From the NCBI RefSeq assembly GCF_024296925.1, contig NZ_CP101125.1, positions 6,574,501 to 6,638,500 on the forward strand: DNA of 64,000 bases, in the 5' to 3' direction. The DNA comes from Pseudomonas nunensis (lineage in GTDB: Bacteria > Pseudomonadota > Gammaproteobacteria > Pseudomonadales > Pseudomonadaceae). A model generated the notes under the pieces. It did no database searches, was not told the origin of the DNA, and saw nothing but the letters and a program-made list of their open reading frames with translations. The translations under genes and the position numbers were made by a program. Shown here piece by piece: positions 35,023-45,139 of the stretch. Each line of letters opens with the position of its first letter. Within the stretch, counting starts at the first letter, position 1.

Positions 35023-37302
35023 ATGCTCAATACGCTGCGCAAGATCGTCCAGGAAGTTAACTCCGCCAAGGATCTCAAGGCGGCGTTGGGGATTATTGTG
35101 TTGCGCGTCAAAGAGGCCATGGGCAGCCAGGTCTGCTCGGTCTACCTGCTTGACCCGGAAACCAACCGCTTCGTGCTGATGGCCACCGAGGGCTTGAACA
35201 AGCGCTCGATCGGCAAAGTCAGCATGGCACCCAACGAAGGTCTGGTTGGCCTGGTCGGCACGCGTGAAGAACCCCTGAACCTCGAAAACGCCGCGGATCA
35301 CCCGCGCTATCGTTACTTCGCCGAGACCGGTGAAGAACGCTACGCCTCATTCCTCGGGGCGCCGATCATTCACCACCGTCGCGTCGTCGGCGTGTTGGTC
35401 ATTCAGCAAAAAGAACGCCGCCAGTTCGATGAAGGTGAAGAAGCCTTCCTCGTGACCATGAGCGCGCAACTGGCCGGCGTTATCGCCCACGCCGAGGCCA
35501 CCGGTTCGATCCGTGGCCTGGGCCGTCAGGGCAAAGGCATCCAGGAAGCCAAGTTCGTCGGCGTACCGGGTTCGCCGGGTGCGGCAGTCGGTACGGCCGT
35601 GGTCATGTTGCCGCCCGCCGACCTGGACGTGGTGCCGGACAAGACCATCACCGACATCGACGCTGAACTGGCGTTGTTCAAGACCGCCATCGAAGGCGTG
35701 CGCGCCGACATGCGCGCGCTGTCGGCCAAACTGGCGACCCAGCTGCGCCCGGAAGAGCGCGCGCTGTTCGACGTCTACCTGATGATGCTCGACGATGCAG
35801 CGCTGGGCAGCGAAGTCACCACCGTGATCAAGACCGGCCAGTGGGCCCAGGGCGCGTTGCGCCAAGTGGTGACCGATCACGTCAATCGCTTCGAGTTGAT
35901 GGACGATGCTTACCTGCGTGAGCGCGCCTCGGACGTCAAGGACCTTGGCCGCCGTTTGCTCGCCTACCTGCAGGAAGAGCGCCAGCAGAACCTGGTCTAC
36001 CCGGAAAAAACCATTCTGGTCAGCGAAGAACTGACGCCGGCGATGCTCGGCGAGGTGCCGGAAGGCACGCTGGTCGGTCTGGTTTCGGTCCTCGGTTCAG
36101 GCAACTCCCACGTCGCGATTCTCGCTCGGGCGATGGGCATCCCGACGGTGATGGGCCTGGTTGATCTGCCGTATGCCAAGGTCGACGGCATCGAATTGAT
36201 CGTCGATGGTAATCGCGGCGAGGTCTACACCAACCCCAGCGACGTGCTGCGCAAGCAGTTCGCCGAAGTGGTGGAAGAAGAGAAACAACTGGCGCTCGGT
36301 CTCGACTCCCTGCGCGACTTGCCGTGCGTGACCCTCGATGGTCACCGCATGCCGCTGTGGGTCAACACCGGCTTGCTGGCGGACGTGGCGCGGGCGCAGA
36401 AGCGTGGCGCCGAGGGCGTTGGTCTGTACCGCACCGAAGTGCCGTTCATGATCAACCAGCGCTTCCCGAGTGAAAAAGAGCAGTTGGCGATCTATCGCGA
36501 GCAGCTCGCTGCGTTCCATCCGCAACCGGTGACCATGCGCAGCCTGGACATCGGCGGTGACAAATCGCTGTCGTACTTCCCGATCAAGGAAGACAACCCG
36601 TTTCTCGGCTGGCGCGGTATTCGCGTCACCCTCGACCACCCGGAAATCTTCCTGGTCCAGACTCGCGCGATGCTCAAGGCCAGCGAAGGCTTGAACAACC
36701 TGCGGATCCTGCTGCCGATGATCTCCGGCACTCACGAACTCGAAGAGGCCCTGCACCTGATTCACCGGGCCTGGGGCGAAGTCCGCGACGAAGGCACCGA
36801 CGTGCCGATGCCGCCGATTGGCGTGATGATCGAGATTCCGGCGGCTGTTTATCAGACCAAGGAACTGGCGCGGCAAGTGGACTTCCTGTCGGTCGGCTCC
36901 AACGACCTGACCCAGTATCTGTTGGCCGTGGACCGCAACAACCCGCGAGTGGCCGATCTCTACGACTACCTGCACCCGGCGGTGCTGCAAGCCTTGCAGA
37001 ACGTGGTGCGTGATGCGCATGCCGAAGGCAAGCCAGTGAGTATCTGCGGCGAAATGGCCGGCGACCCGGCAGCGGCAGTGCTGTTGATGGCGATGGGCTT
37101 CGACAGCCTGTCGATGAACGCCACCAACTTGCCGAAGGTGAAGTGGATGTTGCGTCAGGTCAACTTGAGCATGGCCAAGGAATTGCTGGCGGAGCTGATG
37201 ACCATCGACAACCCGCAAGTTATCCACAGTTCGCTGCAATTGGCGCTGAAGAACCTTGGGTTGGCGCGGATGGTTAATCCGGCTTCGGCCAAGACACTCT
37301 AA
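35023..37302 (+). CDS. ptsP: Nitrogen-PTS enzyme I (PEP-protein phosphotransferase)
   Basis: The protein has 759 residues. An N-terminal GAF domain (about 1-160) comes first, then the enzyme I part: the phosphohistidine domain with His at about 363 in GSGNSHVAILARAMGIPTVMG, and the PEP-binding TIM barrel with GLYRTEVPFM, RSLDIGGDKSL, SVGSNDLTQYLLAVDRNNP and the Cys-containing ICGEMAGDP. It passes phosphate from PEP to NPr and EIIA-Ntr, linking nitrogen state to regulation. Confidence 0.95.
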   Translation: MLNTLRKIVQEVNSAKDLKAALGIIVLRVKEAMGSQVCSVYLLDPETNRFVLMATEGLNKRSIGKVSMAPNEGLVGLVGTREEPLNLENAADHPRYRYFAETGEERYASFLGAPIIHHRRVVGVLVIQQKERRQFDEGEEAFLVTMSAQLAGVIAHAEATGSIRGLGRQGKGIQEAKFVGVPGSPGAAVGTAVVMLPPADLDVVPDKTITDIDAELALFKTAIEGVRADMRALSAKLATQLRPEERALFDVYLMMLDDAALGSEVTTVIKTGQWAQGALRQVVTDHVNRFELMDDAYLRERASDVKDLGRRLLAYLQEERQQNLVYPEKTILVSEELTPAMLGEVPEGTLVGLVSVLGSGNSHVAILARAMGIPTVMGLVDLPYAKVDGIELIVDGNRGEVYTNPSDVLRKQFAEVVEEEKQLALGLDSLRDLPCVTLDGHRMPLWVNTGLLADVARAQKRGAEGVGLYRTEVPFMINQRFPSEKEQLAIYREQLAAFHPQPVTMRSLDIGGDKSLSYFPIKEDNPFLGWRGIRVTLDHPEIFLVQTRAMLKASEGLNNLRILLPMISGTHELEEALHLIHRAWGEVRDEGTDVPMPPIGVMIEIPAAVYQTKELARQVDFLSVGSNDLTQYLLAVDRNNPRVADLYDYLHPAVLQALQNVVRDAHAEGKPVSICGEMAGDPAAAVLLMAMGFDSLSMNATNLPKVKWMLRQVNLSMAKELLAELMTIDNPQVIHSSLQLALKNLGLARMVNPASAKTL

Positions 37303-37314
37303 ACGCTGCTGGCC

Positions 37315-37447
37315 CTGTGGCGAGGGAGCTTGCTCCCGCTGGAGTGCGAAGCGCTCCCAATCCGGCCAATGCGTTCTTTCAGAAAGTTCGCATTGACCGG
37401 TTTACGACTGCTCCGCAGCCGGACGGGAGCAAGCTCCCTCGCCACAA
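37315..37447. repeat. Inverted repeat of the GGCGAGGGAGC family
   Basis: The outer arms CTGTGGCGAGGGAGCTTGCT and its complement, with inner hairpins, lie between the convergent ptsP and NRDE genes. Confidence 0.87.
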
Positions 37448-37462
37448 TTTACATCCTGGCCT

Positions 37463-38209
37463 TTAAATCCTGATCTCCACTTCCCCTAGATGCCCGCCAT
37501 ACGGCCCGAAACTCCTTTCGACCATATGCCGCGTCCCGTCCGCCCGGACAATCAATGCGGTACTCGCCCGCGTCCCATAAGTCGGGCTGGCAATAAACAC
37601 ACTCGACAACAACGTCTCGGTAGCCAATCCAACCCCGGTATCCGGCAGCTCCGTCAGCGGCGCCGTCTGTGAATCACGCAAAATCGCCAGCAACGCCTCG
37701 GGCTGCGGGTCGTCCAGCAGTTCACTCAACGCAGCCTTGGCTTTGAGTACTTTCGGCCACGGCGTATCCAGCCCAGCGTTCGACAACCCATAGACCCCAG
37801 GCGCCAGCATCACCGCTTCGCTGTCCCGGGCGTTGAAGTGCCACAGCTCATTGGAATTACCGACCAGCAGGTTAAACCCGGCATATTCCCGTGAACGGCT
37901 GACAACGTCGGCTAAATAGTCATCAATTGACCTCTCGCCGCTCAAAAAGCCTGCCACCAGTTCACCGCGTGATCGAGGCGACGGTGGCTGATGTGGATCG
38001 CGGATATTGGTCAGGGCAGCGAAGCGCCCGTTTGCGCCGACGCCGAGCCAGGTGCCGCCCGCTTCCAGGTCCCGACCGGCATGCACATGGGGCGCATGCG
38101 GCCACTGCGCCAGGGGCTGGGTAGGCCGAGCATAGAATTCGTCGCGGTTGGCCGCCACGATCAGCGGCTGGGCATGCCCCGGTCGCCAAGCGAAAATAAT
38201 CAGGCACAT
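37463..38209 (-). CDS. NRDE-family (TANGO2-like) protein
   Basis: The protein has 248 residues and begins MCLIIFAWRPGHAQPLIVAANRDEFYARPT, containing the Cys2 and the NRDE signature that define the family. Other marks are GRDLEAGGTWLGVGANGRFAALTN and HFNARDS. Members have an Ntn-like fold with Cys2 as possible nucleophile, and TANGO2 homologs are linked to haem or acyl-CoA handling. The substrate here is unknown. Confidence 0.85.
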   Translation of the reverse strand: MCLIIFAWRPGHAQPLIVAANRDEFYARPTQPLAQWPHAPHVHAGRDLEAGGTWLGVGANGRFAALTNIRDPHQPPSPRSRGELVAGFLSGERSIDDYLADVVSRSREYAGFNLLVGNSNELWHFNARDSEAVMLAPGVYGLSNAGLDTPWPKVLKAKAALSELLDDPQPEALLAILRDSQTAPLTELPDTGVGLATETLLSSVFIASPTYGTRASTALIVRADGTRHMVERSFGPYGGHLGEVEIRI

Positions 38210-38342
38210 AAGGTGGTCCTTGTGTGTTTTTTGCTCACTCTACGCAGACATTGCCCGCGCATCCATCGCCATCCAGTAGAGCTGGAGGCCATGCATCCGT
38301 TACCATGCCGCTCCTATTTTCGCGACGTGTGGAACAACGGCC

Positions 38343-39125
38343 ATGGAATTTCTGCTCTATCTGGCGCTGGGCGCCTGTGCAGGTGTGCTGGCCGGGCTGT
38401 TCGGGGTCGGTGGCGGGATTATCATCGTCCCGGTGCTGGTGTTCAGTTTCAAGCTGCAGGGCTTCGATCCGTCGATCCTCACGCACCTGGCCGTCGGTAC
38501 GTCCCTGGCAACAATCATTTTTACCTCGGTGAATGCGATCCGCGAGCATCACCGCCGTGGCGCCGTGCGTTGGCCGATTTTTGCCTGGATGACCCTCGGT
38601 ATTCTGATCGGTGCCGGTTTCGGCGCGCTGACCGCCGAGGCGATCTCCGGCCCGCATTTGCAGAAGATCATCGGCGTATTCGCGCTGATCGTCGCGGTTC
38701 AGCTCGCATTGGACTTCAAACCCAAGGCCAGCCGAACGGTGCCGGGCAAAGTCGGTCTGACCGTGGCCGGCAGTGTGATTGGCTGGGCTTCGGCGATTTT
38801 CGGGATCGGCGGTGGTTCGTTGACCGTGCCGTTCCTGACCTGGCGCAGTGTGCCGATGCAGCAAGCGGTGGCGACTTCATCGGCCTGCGGCTTGCCGATT
38901 GCCGTGTCCAGTGCATTATTTTTCATGATTCTGGGCTGGCACGATCCGTTGTTGCCGGCCCATAGTCTCGGTTTTGTTTATTTGCCGGCGTTGCTGGGGA
39001 TTGCCCTGACCAGCATGTTCTTCGCTCGCTTCGGTGCGCGACTGGCGCACAACTTGTCGCCGCGCTTGCTCAAAAGACTGTTCGCCGCTTTGCTGTTCTG
39101 CGTGGGGCTGAATTTCCTGCTCTGA
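38343..39125 (+). CDS. TSUP-family (TauE/SafE) membrane permease
   Basis: The protein has 260 residues and about eight hydrophobic segments, with the two internally repeated TauE/SafE motifs GLFGVGGGIIIVPVLV and IFGIGGGSLTVPFLTW. The family exports or imports sulfite, sulfonates or organosulfur anions; the solute cannot be told. It lies upstream of lgt on the same strand and may share its transcript. Confidence 0.87.
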   Translation: MEFLLYLALGACAGVLAGLFGVGGGIIIVPVLVFSFKLQGFDPSILTHLAVGTSLATIIFTSVNAIREHHRRGAVRWPIFAWMTLGILIGAGFGALTAEAISGPHLQKIIGVFALIVAVQLALDFKPKASRTVPGKVGLTVAGSVIGWASAIFGIGGGSLTVPFLTWRSVPMQQAVATSSACGLPIAVSSALFFMILGWHDPLLPAHSLGFVYLPALLGIALTSMFFARFGARLAHNLSPRLLKRLFAALLFCVGLNFLL

Positions 39126-39207
39126 CGCAACCGCAATCCTGGCTTAATCCTGAGGTGGCAGCGTCCCCCGGGAATTTTGAAGGTTTCAACTCTAACGAGG
39201 AGTCGCA

Positions 39208-40020
39208 ATGCTGCCTTACCCGCAGATCGACCCGGTGGCCCTGGCCATCGGTCCGCTGAAAATCCACTGGTACGGTCTGATGTACCTGATCGGCATCGGC
39301 GGCGCCTGGCTGCTGGCGTCCCGTCGGCTGAACCGCTTCGACCCGACCTGGACCAAGGAGAAACTCTCCGACATGGTCTTCTGGATGTCGATGGGGGTCA
39401 TTGTCGGCGGCCGCCTGGGCTACGTGTTGTTCTACGATCTGAGTGCGTACCTGGCCAACCCGACGCTGATTTTCGAAGTGTGGAAGGGCGGCATGTCGTT
39501 CCACGGCGGGTTTATCGGTGTGATGCTGGCGGCGTTGTGGTTCGGTAAAAAGAACAACAAGTCGTTTTTCCAGTTGATGGACTTCGTCGCACCGATGGTG
39601 CCGATCGGCTTGGGTGCCGGGCGTATCGGTAACTTCATCAACGCCGAATTGTGGGGCAAGCCGACCGACGTGCCGTGGGCGATGATCTTCCCGCCGTTCA
39701 GCGATCCGTCGCAGTTGCCGCGTCACCCGTCGCAGCTGTATCAGTTTGCGCTTGAGGGCGTCGCGCTGTTCCTGATCTTGTGGCTGTTCTCGCGCAAGCC
39801 GCGGCCAACCATGGCAGTGTCCGGCATGTTCACGCTGTTCTACGGCATCTTCCGTTTCATCGTCGAATTCGTCCGCGTACCGGACGCGCAACTGGGCTAT
39901 CTGGCCTGGGGCTGGCTGACCATGGGTCAGGTGCTGTGCGTACCGATGGTGCTCGCCGGTCTGTTCCTGATCTGGCTGGCGTATCATCGCGCTCCGGCGG
40001 CGCCAGCGGCGGCGGTATAA
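39208..40020 (+). CDS. lgt: Prolipoprotein diacylglyceryl transferase
   Basis: The enzyme has 270 residues. It shows the essential [10 protein letters not shown] segment near the N-terminus and the Lgt signature [13 protein letters not shown] around residue 137, with about seven membrane helices. It transfers diacylglycerol from phosphatidylglycerol to the lipobox cysteine of prolipoproteins in the inner membrane. It is followed by thyA after 50 bp, a very common gamma-proteobacterial pairing. Confidence 0.95.
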   Translation: MLPYPQIDPVALAIGPLKIHWYGLMYLIGIGGAWLLASRRLNRFDPTWTKEKLSDMVFWMSMGVIVGGRLGYVLFYDLSAYLANPTLIFEVWKGGMSFHGGFIGVMLAALWFGKKNNKSFFQLMDFVAPMVPIGLGAGRIGNFINAELWGKPTDVPWAMIFPPFSDPSQLPRHPSQLYQFALEGVALFLILWLFSRKPRPTMAVSGMFTLFYGIFRFIVEFVRVPDAQLGYLAWGWLTMGQVLCVPMVLAGLFLIWLAYHRAPAAPAAAV

Positions 40021-40070
40021 ATTCGAATCCCGGGGGCGACGGCTCCCGGGTTCAAGGACACAGGTAACTC

Positions 40071-41042
40071 ATGAAGCAATATCTCGATCTGGTGGCCCAC
40101 GTCATCAAGAACGGCACCAAGCAAGCCAACCGCACTGGCGTCAACACCATCAGCTTCCCTGGCGCGATGCTGCGTTACGACCTGAAGGAAGGTTTCCCGG
40201 CGATCACTACGCGCAAGATGGCCTTCAAATCCGCCATCGGCGAGATGTGCGGTTTCCTGCGGGGCGTGAACAACGCCGCCGAATTCCGTGCCCTGGGCTG
40301 CAAGGTCTGGGACCAGAACGCCAACGAAAACGCGCAGTGGCTGGCCAACCCGTTCCGTCAGGGCGAAGACGACCTCGGCGAAATCTACGGCGTGCAATGG
40401 CGCAAATGGCCGGCGTACAAGCAGATCCCGGTCAGCAACAAAGCCGCCATCGAGCAGACTTTGAGCCAAGGCTATCGCCAGATCGCTGAAGGCGAAGAAG
40501 ACGGCCAGGCCTACGTGGTGCTGTACAAGGCGATCGACCAGATCCGCCAGTGCGTCGACACCATCATCAAGGACCCGGGCAGCCGCCGCATCCTGTTCCA
40601 CGGCTGGAACGTCGCGCAACTCGATGAAATGGCCCTGCCGCCGTGCCATCTGCTGTACCAGTTCCACCCGAATGTCGAGACGAAGGAAATCTCCCTGACC
40701 CTCTACATCCGCTCCAACGATTTGGGCCTGGGCACGCCGTTCAACCTCACCGAAGGCGCGGCGCTGCTGAGCCTGATCGGGCGCCTGACCGGCTACACGC
40801 CGCGCTGGTTCACCTATTTCATCGGCGATGCGCACGTTTACGAAAACCATTTGGACATGCTGAATGAACAGCTCACCCGCGAGCCGTTCCCGATGCCGAA
40901 ACTGGTGATCAGTGAGCGTGTGCCGGAGTTTGCCAAGACCGGTGTTTATCAGCCGGAATGGCTGGAGTTGATCGAACCGAGCGATTTTTCGCTTGAGGGT
41001 TATCAGCACCATGCGCCGATGACCGCGCCGATGGCGGTTTAA
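40071..41042 (+). CDS. thyA: Thymidylate synthase
   Basis: The enzyme has 323 residues and converts dUMP to dTMP with methylene-THF. The nucleophile is Cys192 in [13 protein letters not shown], and the dUMP-binding Arg/Asn segments are [13 protein letters not shown] and [14 protein letters not shown]. It is longer than the 264-residue E. coli enzyme, mainly through an insert around residues 85-165 ([11 protein letters not shown] ... EEDGQAYVV); such longer forms are known. folA, for the linked dihydrofolate recycling, is 20 kb downstream. Confidence 0.95.
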   Translation: MKQYLDLVAHVIKNGTKQANRTGVNTISFPGAMLRYDLKEGFPAITTRKMAFKSAIGEMCGFLRGVNNAAEFRALGCKVWDQNANENAQWLANPFRQGEDDLGEIYGVQWRKWPAYKQIPVSNKAAIEQTLSQGYRQIAEGEEDGQAYVVLYKAIDQIRQCVDTIIKDPGSRRILFHGWNVAQLDEMALPPCHLLYQFHPNVETKEISLTLYIRSNDLGLGTPFNLTEGAALLSLIGRLTGYTPRWFTYFIGDAHVYENHLDMLNEQLTREPFPMPKLVISERVPEFAKTGVYQPEWLELIEPSDFSLEGYQHHAPMTAPMAV

Positions 41043-41060
41043 GCCTCAACACAGAACAAA

Positions 41061-41153
41061 ATGTGGGAGCGGGCTTGCTCGCGAAAGCGGTGTGTCAGTC
41101 GATAGAAATGTTGCCTGACACACCGTATTCGCGAGCAAGCCCGCTCCCACATT
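41061..41153. repeat. REP pair in inverted orientation
   Basis: Two standard REPs flank a TGTGTCAG...CTGACACA inner repeat, between convergent thyA and cadR. Confidence 0.9.
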
Positions 41154-41168
41154 GGTTATTGGGTGGTT

Positions 41169-41618
41169 TTAATGGCCGTGGCTGCGGCCTACATGGGAAT
41201 GCTCCACCTCCGTCGCCACAACCCCGCCACTCACTTCCAACCGCTGCAAAATCCCGCATTGATCGATATCCGGCCCTTCGCCGCAGCGTTGGCGCAGGTC
41301 GAGCAGTTGTGTCTGCAAGGCCAGCAAACCATCGATCCGTGCCTTGACGTGGTGGATGTGTTCGTCGATCAGCGCGTTGACGCTTTGGCACTGGTCCTGC
41401 GGGCTGTCGCGCAGGGTCAGCAAACTGCGGATTTCCTCGAGGGTCATGTCGAGGGTGCGGCAGTTGCGGATAAACGTCAGGCGCTCGGCATGGGCCTGGG
41501 TGTAGACGCGGTAGTTGCCATCGCTGCGGGCCGGCTCTGGCAGCAGGCTTTCGCGCTCGTAATAGCGGATGGTTTCCACGGCGCAGTCGGTCAGTTTGGC
41601 CAGTTCTCCGATCTTCAT
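41169..41618 (-). CDS. cadR: MerR-family cadmium/lead-responsive regulator
   Basis: The protein has 149 residues. The MerR helix-turn-helix (MKIGELAKLTDCAVETIRYYERESLLPEPARS) is followed by a dimer helix and the metal-binding cysteines (DQCQSVNALID; LRQRCGEGPDIDQCGIL). A His-rich C-terminal tail (VEHSHVGRSHGH) is typical of Pseudomonas CadR. It is divergent from the P1B ATPase, and the shared region holds a MerR-type operator. The start at 41618 gives the normal N-terminus. Confidence 0.92.
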   Translation of the reverse strand: MKIGELAKLTDCAVETIRYYERESLLPEPARSDGNYRVYTQAHAERLTFIRNCRTLDMTLEEIRSLLTLRDSPQDQCQSVNALIDEHIHHVKARIDGLLALQTQLLDLRQRCGEGPDIDQCGILQRLEVSGGVVATEVEHSHVGRSHGH

Positions 41619-41641
41619 CGCGACAATCTCCAAAAGGTTGC

Positions 41642-41672
41642 TTGACCCTATAGTGGCTACAGGGTCTTTACT
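41642..41672 (+). promoter_or_regulatory. MerR-type promoter and operator for cadA
   Basis: A -35-like TTGACC (41642-41647) and a weak -10-like TTTACT (41667-41672) are spaced by 19 bp. The dyad ACCCTATAGT-G-GCTACAGGGT (41645-41665) lies between them. Over-long spacing with a centred dyad is the hallmark of MerR-activated promoters, here for CadR controlling cadA. Confidence 0.83.
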
Positions 41673-41703
41673 TGGCAACAGGCACCTTTATGGACGCAAC
41701 CCG

Positions 41704-43983
41704 ATGAGCGATTCCCTTCACACCCACAAACCCGAAGACGGGCACGATCACGATCATGCTGATCACAGCCACAAGCTGCAGCCTGTGCAGAAGAAGCATG
41801 ACCACGGCGGTCATGGGGATTCCTGCTGTGCTTCGAAAGTGGCGGCGCCGTCGCTGATCAAGTTGAGCGACAAGCCGACCGACGGTGCGCAGCTGAGCAG
41901 TTTCCGCATCGACGCGATGGACTGCCCGACCGAGCAGACGCTGATCCAGAACAAACTGGGCAAGCTGACGGGTGTGCAGCAGCTGGAATTCAACCTGATC
42001 AACCGCGTGTTGGGCGTGACCCACGACCTGCCGAGCACGGCGCCGATCATCGAGGCGATCAAGTCGCTGGGCATGGTGGCCGAGCCTTTGGAGCAGGGCG
42101 TTGAAGCCCCTGCACCCGTCGCCGAGAAAAAACACTGGTGGCCCTTGGCGCTGTCCGGCGTGGGGGCGCTCGCCGCCGAAGTGATCCATTTCACCAACGC
42201 CGCGCCGACCTGGGTGGTGGCAATCATCGCGCTGATTTCGATCCTCAGCGGTGGCCTGACTACCTACAAGAAAGGCTGGATCGCCCTCAAGAACCTCAAC
42301 CTGAACATCAACGCGCTGATGAGCATCGCGGTGACGGGCGCGATCCTGATCGGGCAGTGGCCGGAAGCGGCGATGGTGATGTTCCTGTTCACCGTGGCCG
42401 AGTTGATCGAAGCCAAGTCCCTCGACCGCGCGCGCAACGCCATCGGCGGGCTGATGCAGATGACCCCGGAACAGGCCACGGTGCAGCAGGCTGACGGCAG
42501 TTGGGTCGAACAGGAGGTCAGAAGCATCGAATTGGGCGCCCGAGTGCGTGTGCGGCCGGGCGAACGGATCGGCCTCGACGGTGAAGTCGTGTCCGGTACA
42601 TCCACCATCGATCAGGCGCCGATCACCGGCGAAAGCCTGCCGATCGAGAAGACCGTGGGCGATAAAGTCTTCGCCGGCACCATCAACCAGGCGGGCTCGC
42701 TGGAATACAGCGTGACTGCTGCGGCCAATAACTCGACTTTGGCGCGGATTATCCATGCAGTGGAACAGGCCCAAGGGGCGCGGGCACCGACCCAGCGCTT
42801 CGTGGACCAGTTCTCGAAAATCTATACCCCGGCGGTATTCGTGCTGGCCTTGGCGATCGCCGTGATTCCACCGCTGTTCATGGGCGCCGTATGGTTCGAC
42901 TGGATCTACCGGGCGCTGGTATTGCTGGTGGTCGCCTGCCCATGTGCCTTGGTGATTTCCACCCCGGTGACCATCGTCAGCGGCCTCGCGGCGGCGGCGC
43001 GCAAAGGGATTCTGGTCAAGGGCGGCGTTTATCTGGAGGGCGGTTACAAGCTCGATTACCTGGCCCTCGACAAGACCGGCACCATCACCCACGGCAAACC
43101 GGTACAAACCGATTATCTGTCCCTTGACCCGACCGCCGATGCCACAGCGCCCGCGATTGCAGCGGCACTGGCCGGCCGCTCCGATCACCCGGTGTCGCTG
43201 GCCATCGCCAACGCGGCTGTGGATAAACACTTTGCGCCGCTGGTTGTGGATAACTTCGAAGCCCTGGCCGGTCGCGGTGTGCGCGGCGAGATCAACGGCC
43301 AGGTCTACCACTTGGGCAACCATCGCCTGGTTGAAGAGCTGAACCTGTGCTCGCCCGAGTTGGAAGAGAAGCTGTTCGCGCTGGAGAAACAGGGCAAATC
43401 CGTAGTGCTGCTGCTCGACAAGTCCGGTCCGCTGGCATTATTCGCCGTGGCCGACACGGTCAAAGAATCCAGCCGCGAAGCGATCCAGCAGCTGCATGAC
43501 CTGGGCATCAAAACCCTGATGCTCACCGGCGACAACGTCCACACCGCCCAGGCAATTGCCGCACAAGTCGGCATCGACGAGGCCAAGGGCGACCTGTTGC
43601 CGACCGACAAACTGCAAGCCATCGAAGCGCTTTATGCACAGGGCCACAACGTCGGCATGGTCGGCGACGGCATCAACGACGCCCCGGCACTGGCGCGGGC
43701 GGAGATCGGTTTTGCCATGGCGGCTGCCGGCACCGATACCGCCATCGAGACCGCCGATGTCGCCCTGATGGACGACGATCTGCGCAAGATTCCGACCTTC
43801 ATTCGCTTGTCGCGCCAGACGTCGAGCATCCTCAAGCAGAACATCGCCCTCGCTTTGGTCATCAAGGTGATCTTTCTTGGGGTAACCTTCGCCGGGATCG
43901 CCACCATGTGGATGGCGGTGTTCGCCGACATGGGCGTGAGCCTGTTGGTGGTGTTCAACGGTTTGCGCCTGTTGCGCAAATAA
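41704..43983 (+). CDS. cadA: Cd2+/Zn2+/Pb2+-exporting P1B-type ATPase
   Basis: The protein has 759 residues. A His-rich N-terminus (HTHKPEDGHDHDHADHSHK, HDHGGHGDSCC) is followed by a heavy-metal-associated domain with a MDCPTEQ metal site. The core has TGES (ITGESLP), the membrane metal motif CPC at 412-414 (VACPCALVISTP), the phosphorylated Asp456 in DKTGTITHG and GDGINDAPALA. These define a P1B-2 exporter of divalent soft metals. The start at 41704 follows the cadR-cadA operator; upstream codons overlap that promoter. Confidence 0.93.
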   Translation: MSDSLHTHKPEDGHDHDHADHSHKLQPVQKKHDHGGHGDSCCASKVAAPSLIKLSDKPTDGAQLSSFRIDAMDCPTEQTLIQNKLGKLTGVQQLEFNLINRVLGVTHDLPSTAPIIEAIKSLGMVAEPLEQGVEAPAPVAEKKHWWPLALSGVGALAAEVIHFTNAAPTWVVAIIALISILSGGLTTYKKGWIALKNLNLNINALMSIAVTGAILIGQWPEAAMVMFLFTVAELIEAKSLDRARNAIGGLMQMTPEQATVQQADGSWVEQEVRSIELGARVRVRPGERIGLDGEVVSGTSTIDQAPITGESLPIEKTVGDKVFAGTINQAGSLEYSVTAAANNSTLARIIHAVEQAQGARAPTQRFVDQFSKIYTPAVFVLALAIAVIPPLFMGAVWFDWIYRALVLLVVACPCALVISTPVTIVSGLAAAARKGILVKGGVYLEGGYKLDYLALDKTGTITHGKPVQTDYLSLDPTADATAPAIAAALAGRSDHPVSLAIANAAVDKHFAPLVVDNFEALAGRGVRGEINGQVYHLGNHRLVEELNLCSPELEEKLFALEKQGKSVVLLLDKSGPLALFAVADTVKESSREAIQQLHDLGIKTLMLTGDNVHTAQAIAAQVGIDEAKGDLLPTDKLQAIEALYAQGHNVGMVGDGINDAPALARAEIGFAMAAAGTDTAIETADVALMDDDLRKIPTFIRLSRQTSSILKQNIALALVIKVIFLGVTFAGIATMWMAVFADMGVSLLVVFNGLRLLRK

Positions 43984-43999
43984 GCGATGAGGAACGGGT

Positions 44000-44863
44000 G
44001 TGCTGAGTGCCGAGCTGAAGGCGTTTTACATGGTGGCCCGCCTGGGCAGCATTACCCTGGCGGCGAAGAAACTCGGCCTGAGCCAGCCCACCGTGACGAC
44101 GCAGATTCGCAACCTGGAAAGCCAGTACTCGGTTGAACTGTTCTACCGTGGCGGCCGCCGTCTCAGCGTCAGCGACGAAGGTGCGCGGTTGTTGCCGATG
44201 GTCAAGACGCTGTTGCAGCAGGAAGCCGACATCGAGTTTTTCCTGCGCAACAGCGGCCAGGTCCAAGGCACGTTGCGCATCGCCGCTACGGCGCCGTATT
44301 ACATCCTCGACCTGGTGAAGACCTTCCGCGAGCGTCTGCCGCAGGTGGAAGTGTCGGTGGAAATCGGCAACTCCCAGCAAGTGCTCGAAGCGTTGGAGGA
44401 TTACCGGGTCGATGTCGCCGCGTCCTCGCAATTGCTCGACGATGCGCGGCTGATCCGCCGGGTGCTCGGCAGCGATCCGCTGGTGCTGGCGGTGCATCGC
44501 AATCATCCGTTGGCGGTGCACGACCATGTGCCGCTGAGCGCGTTGGCCGGGCATACGTTGTTGATGCGCGAATCGGGCTCGACCACGCGGCGGCTGACTG
44601 AGGAATTGCTGGCCAGTGCGGGCGTGAGTTTCGGGCCGTTGCTGGAGATTGGCAGCCGTGAGTCGATTCGCGAAGCGGTGCTGCGCAATATCGGGATCAG
44701 CATCATTGCCCGGCAGGAAGTGCCCCATGATCCGCAGTTGCGGGTGCTGACCATCGAGAATGCGCCGCAGATTCCGGAATACCTGTATTGCCTGAAGGAA
44801 CGCAAAGGCGCGCGGTTGCCGGCTGCGTTTCTGGGGTTGGCGCAGGAAATGGCCCCGGCCTAG
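44000..44863 (+). CDS. LysR-family regulator, probably of the phosphonate cluster
   Basis: The protein has 287 residues. The N-terminal helix-turn-helix (LKAFYMVARLGSITLAAKKLGLSQPTVTTQIRNLE) is followed by a periplasmic-binding-like effector domain. The start is GTG at 44000, with GAGGAACGG just upstream. It lies directly before the 2-aminoethylphosphonate transport genes on the same strand. LysR regulators commonly accompany such clusters, so 2-AEP-responsive control is inferred. It ends before a ~276-bp region that holds the cluster promoter. Confidence 0.85.
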   Translation: MLSAELKAFYMVARLGSITLAAKKLGLSQPTVTTQIRNLESQYSVELFYRGGRRLSVSDEGARLLPMVKTLLQQEADIEFFLRNSGQVQGTLRIAATAPYYILDLVKTFRERLPQVEVSVEIGNSQQVLEALEDYRVDVAASSQLLDDARLIRRVLGSDPLVLAVHRNHPLAVHDHVPLSALAGHTLLMRESGSTTRRLTEELLASAGVSFGPLLEIGSRESIREAVLRNIGISIIARQEVPHDPQLRVLTIENAPQIPEYLYCLKERKGARLPAAFLGLAQEMAPA

Positions 44864-44867
44864 ATTC

Positions 44868-45002
44868 CTGTGGCGAGGGGGCTTGCCCCCGTTCGGCTGC
44901 GCAGCAGTCGTAAATCCATTGAATGCGGTATGCCTGAAAAAACACCCTCGCAGGTTTGGGGGTCGCTTCGCGACCCAGCAGGGGCAAGCCCCCTCGCCAC
45001 AT
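44868..45002. repeat. Inverted repeat of the GGCGAGGGGGC family
   Basis: The outer arms CCTGTGGCGAGGGGGCTTGC and its complement enclose an inner GGGGTCGCTTCGCGACCC hairpin, between the LysR gene and the phosphonate cluster. Confidence 0.87.
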
Positions 45003-45113
45003 TTTTATCCTGAATAAGACTGTGGATTTCCCCCAACCAAAATCCCCAAATACCACTATCAACCGTTTTTGCCTCACTGCCACATGACCGACGCATTACA
45101 AACCTAGGATGGC

Positions 45114-45132
45114 CCTCATCTGCTTGATGAGG
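45114..45132 (+). promoter_or_regulatory. Hairpin covering the ribosome-binding site of the phosphonate ABC ATPase
   Basis: The perfect 7-bp stem CCTCATC / GATGAGG has loop TGCTT. The 3' arm contains GAGG, 7 bp before the ATG at 45140, so folding would hide the only good ribosome site. This could give translational control of the operon. Confidence 0.6.
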
Positions 45133-45139
45133 TCTGTCC

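Noticed and set aside
40030..40052. CCCGGG...CCCGGG hairpin between lgt and thyA as a terminator
   Set aside because: No T-run follows and thyA begins within 20 bp; at most it affects mRNA stability.
41668..43323. 551-codon minus-strand frame opposite cadA
   Set aside because: Fully antisense to a well-conserved P1B ATPase and it would also cover the cadA promoter.
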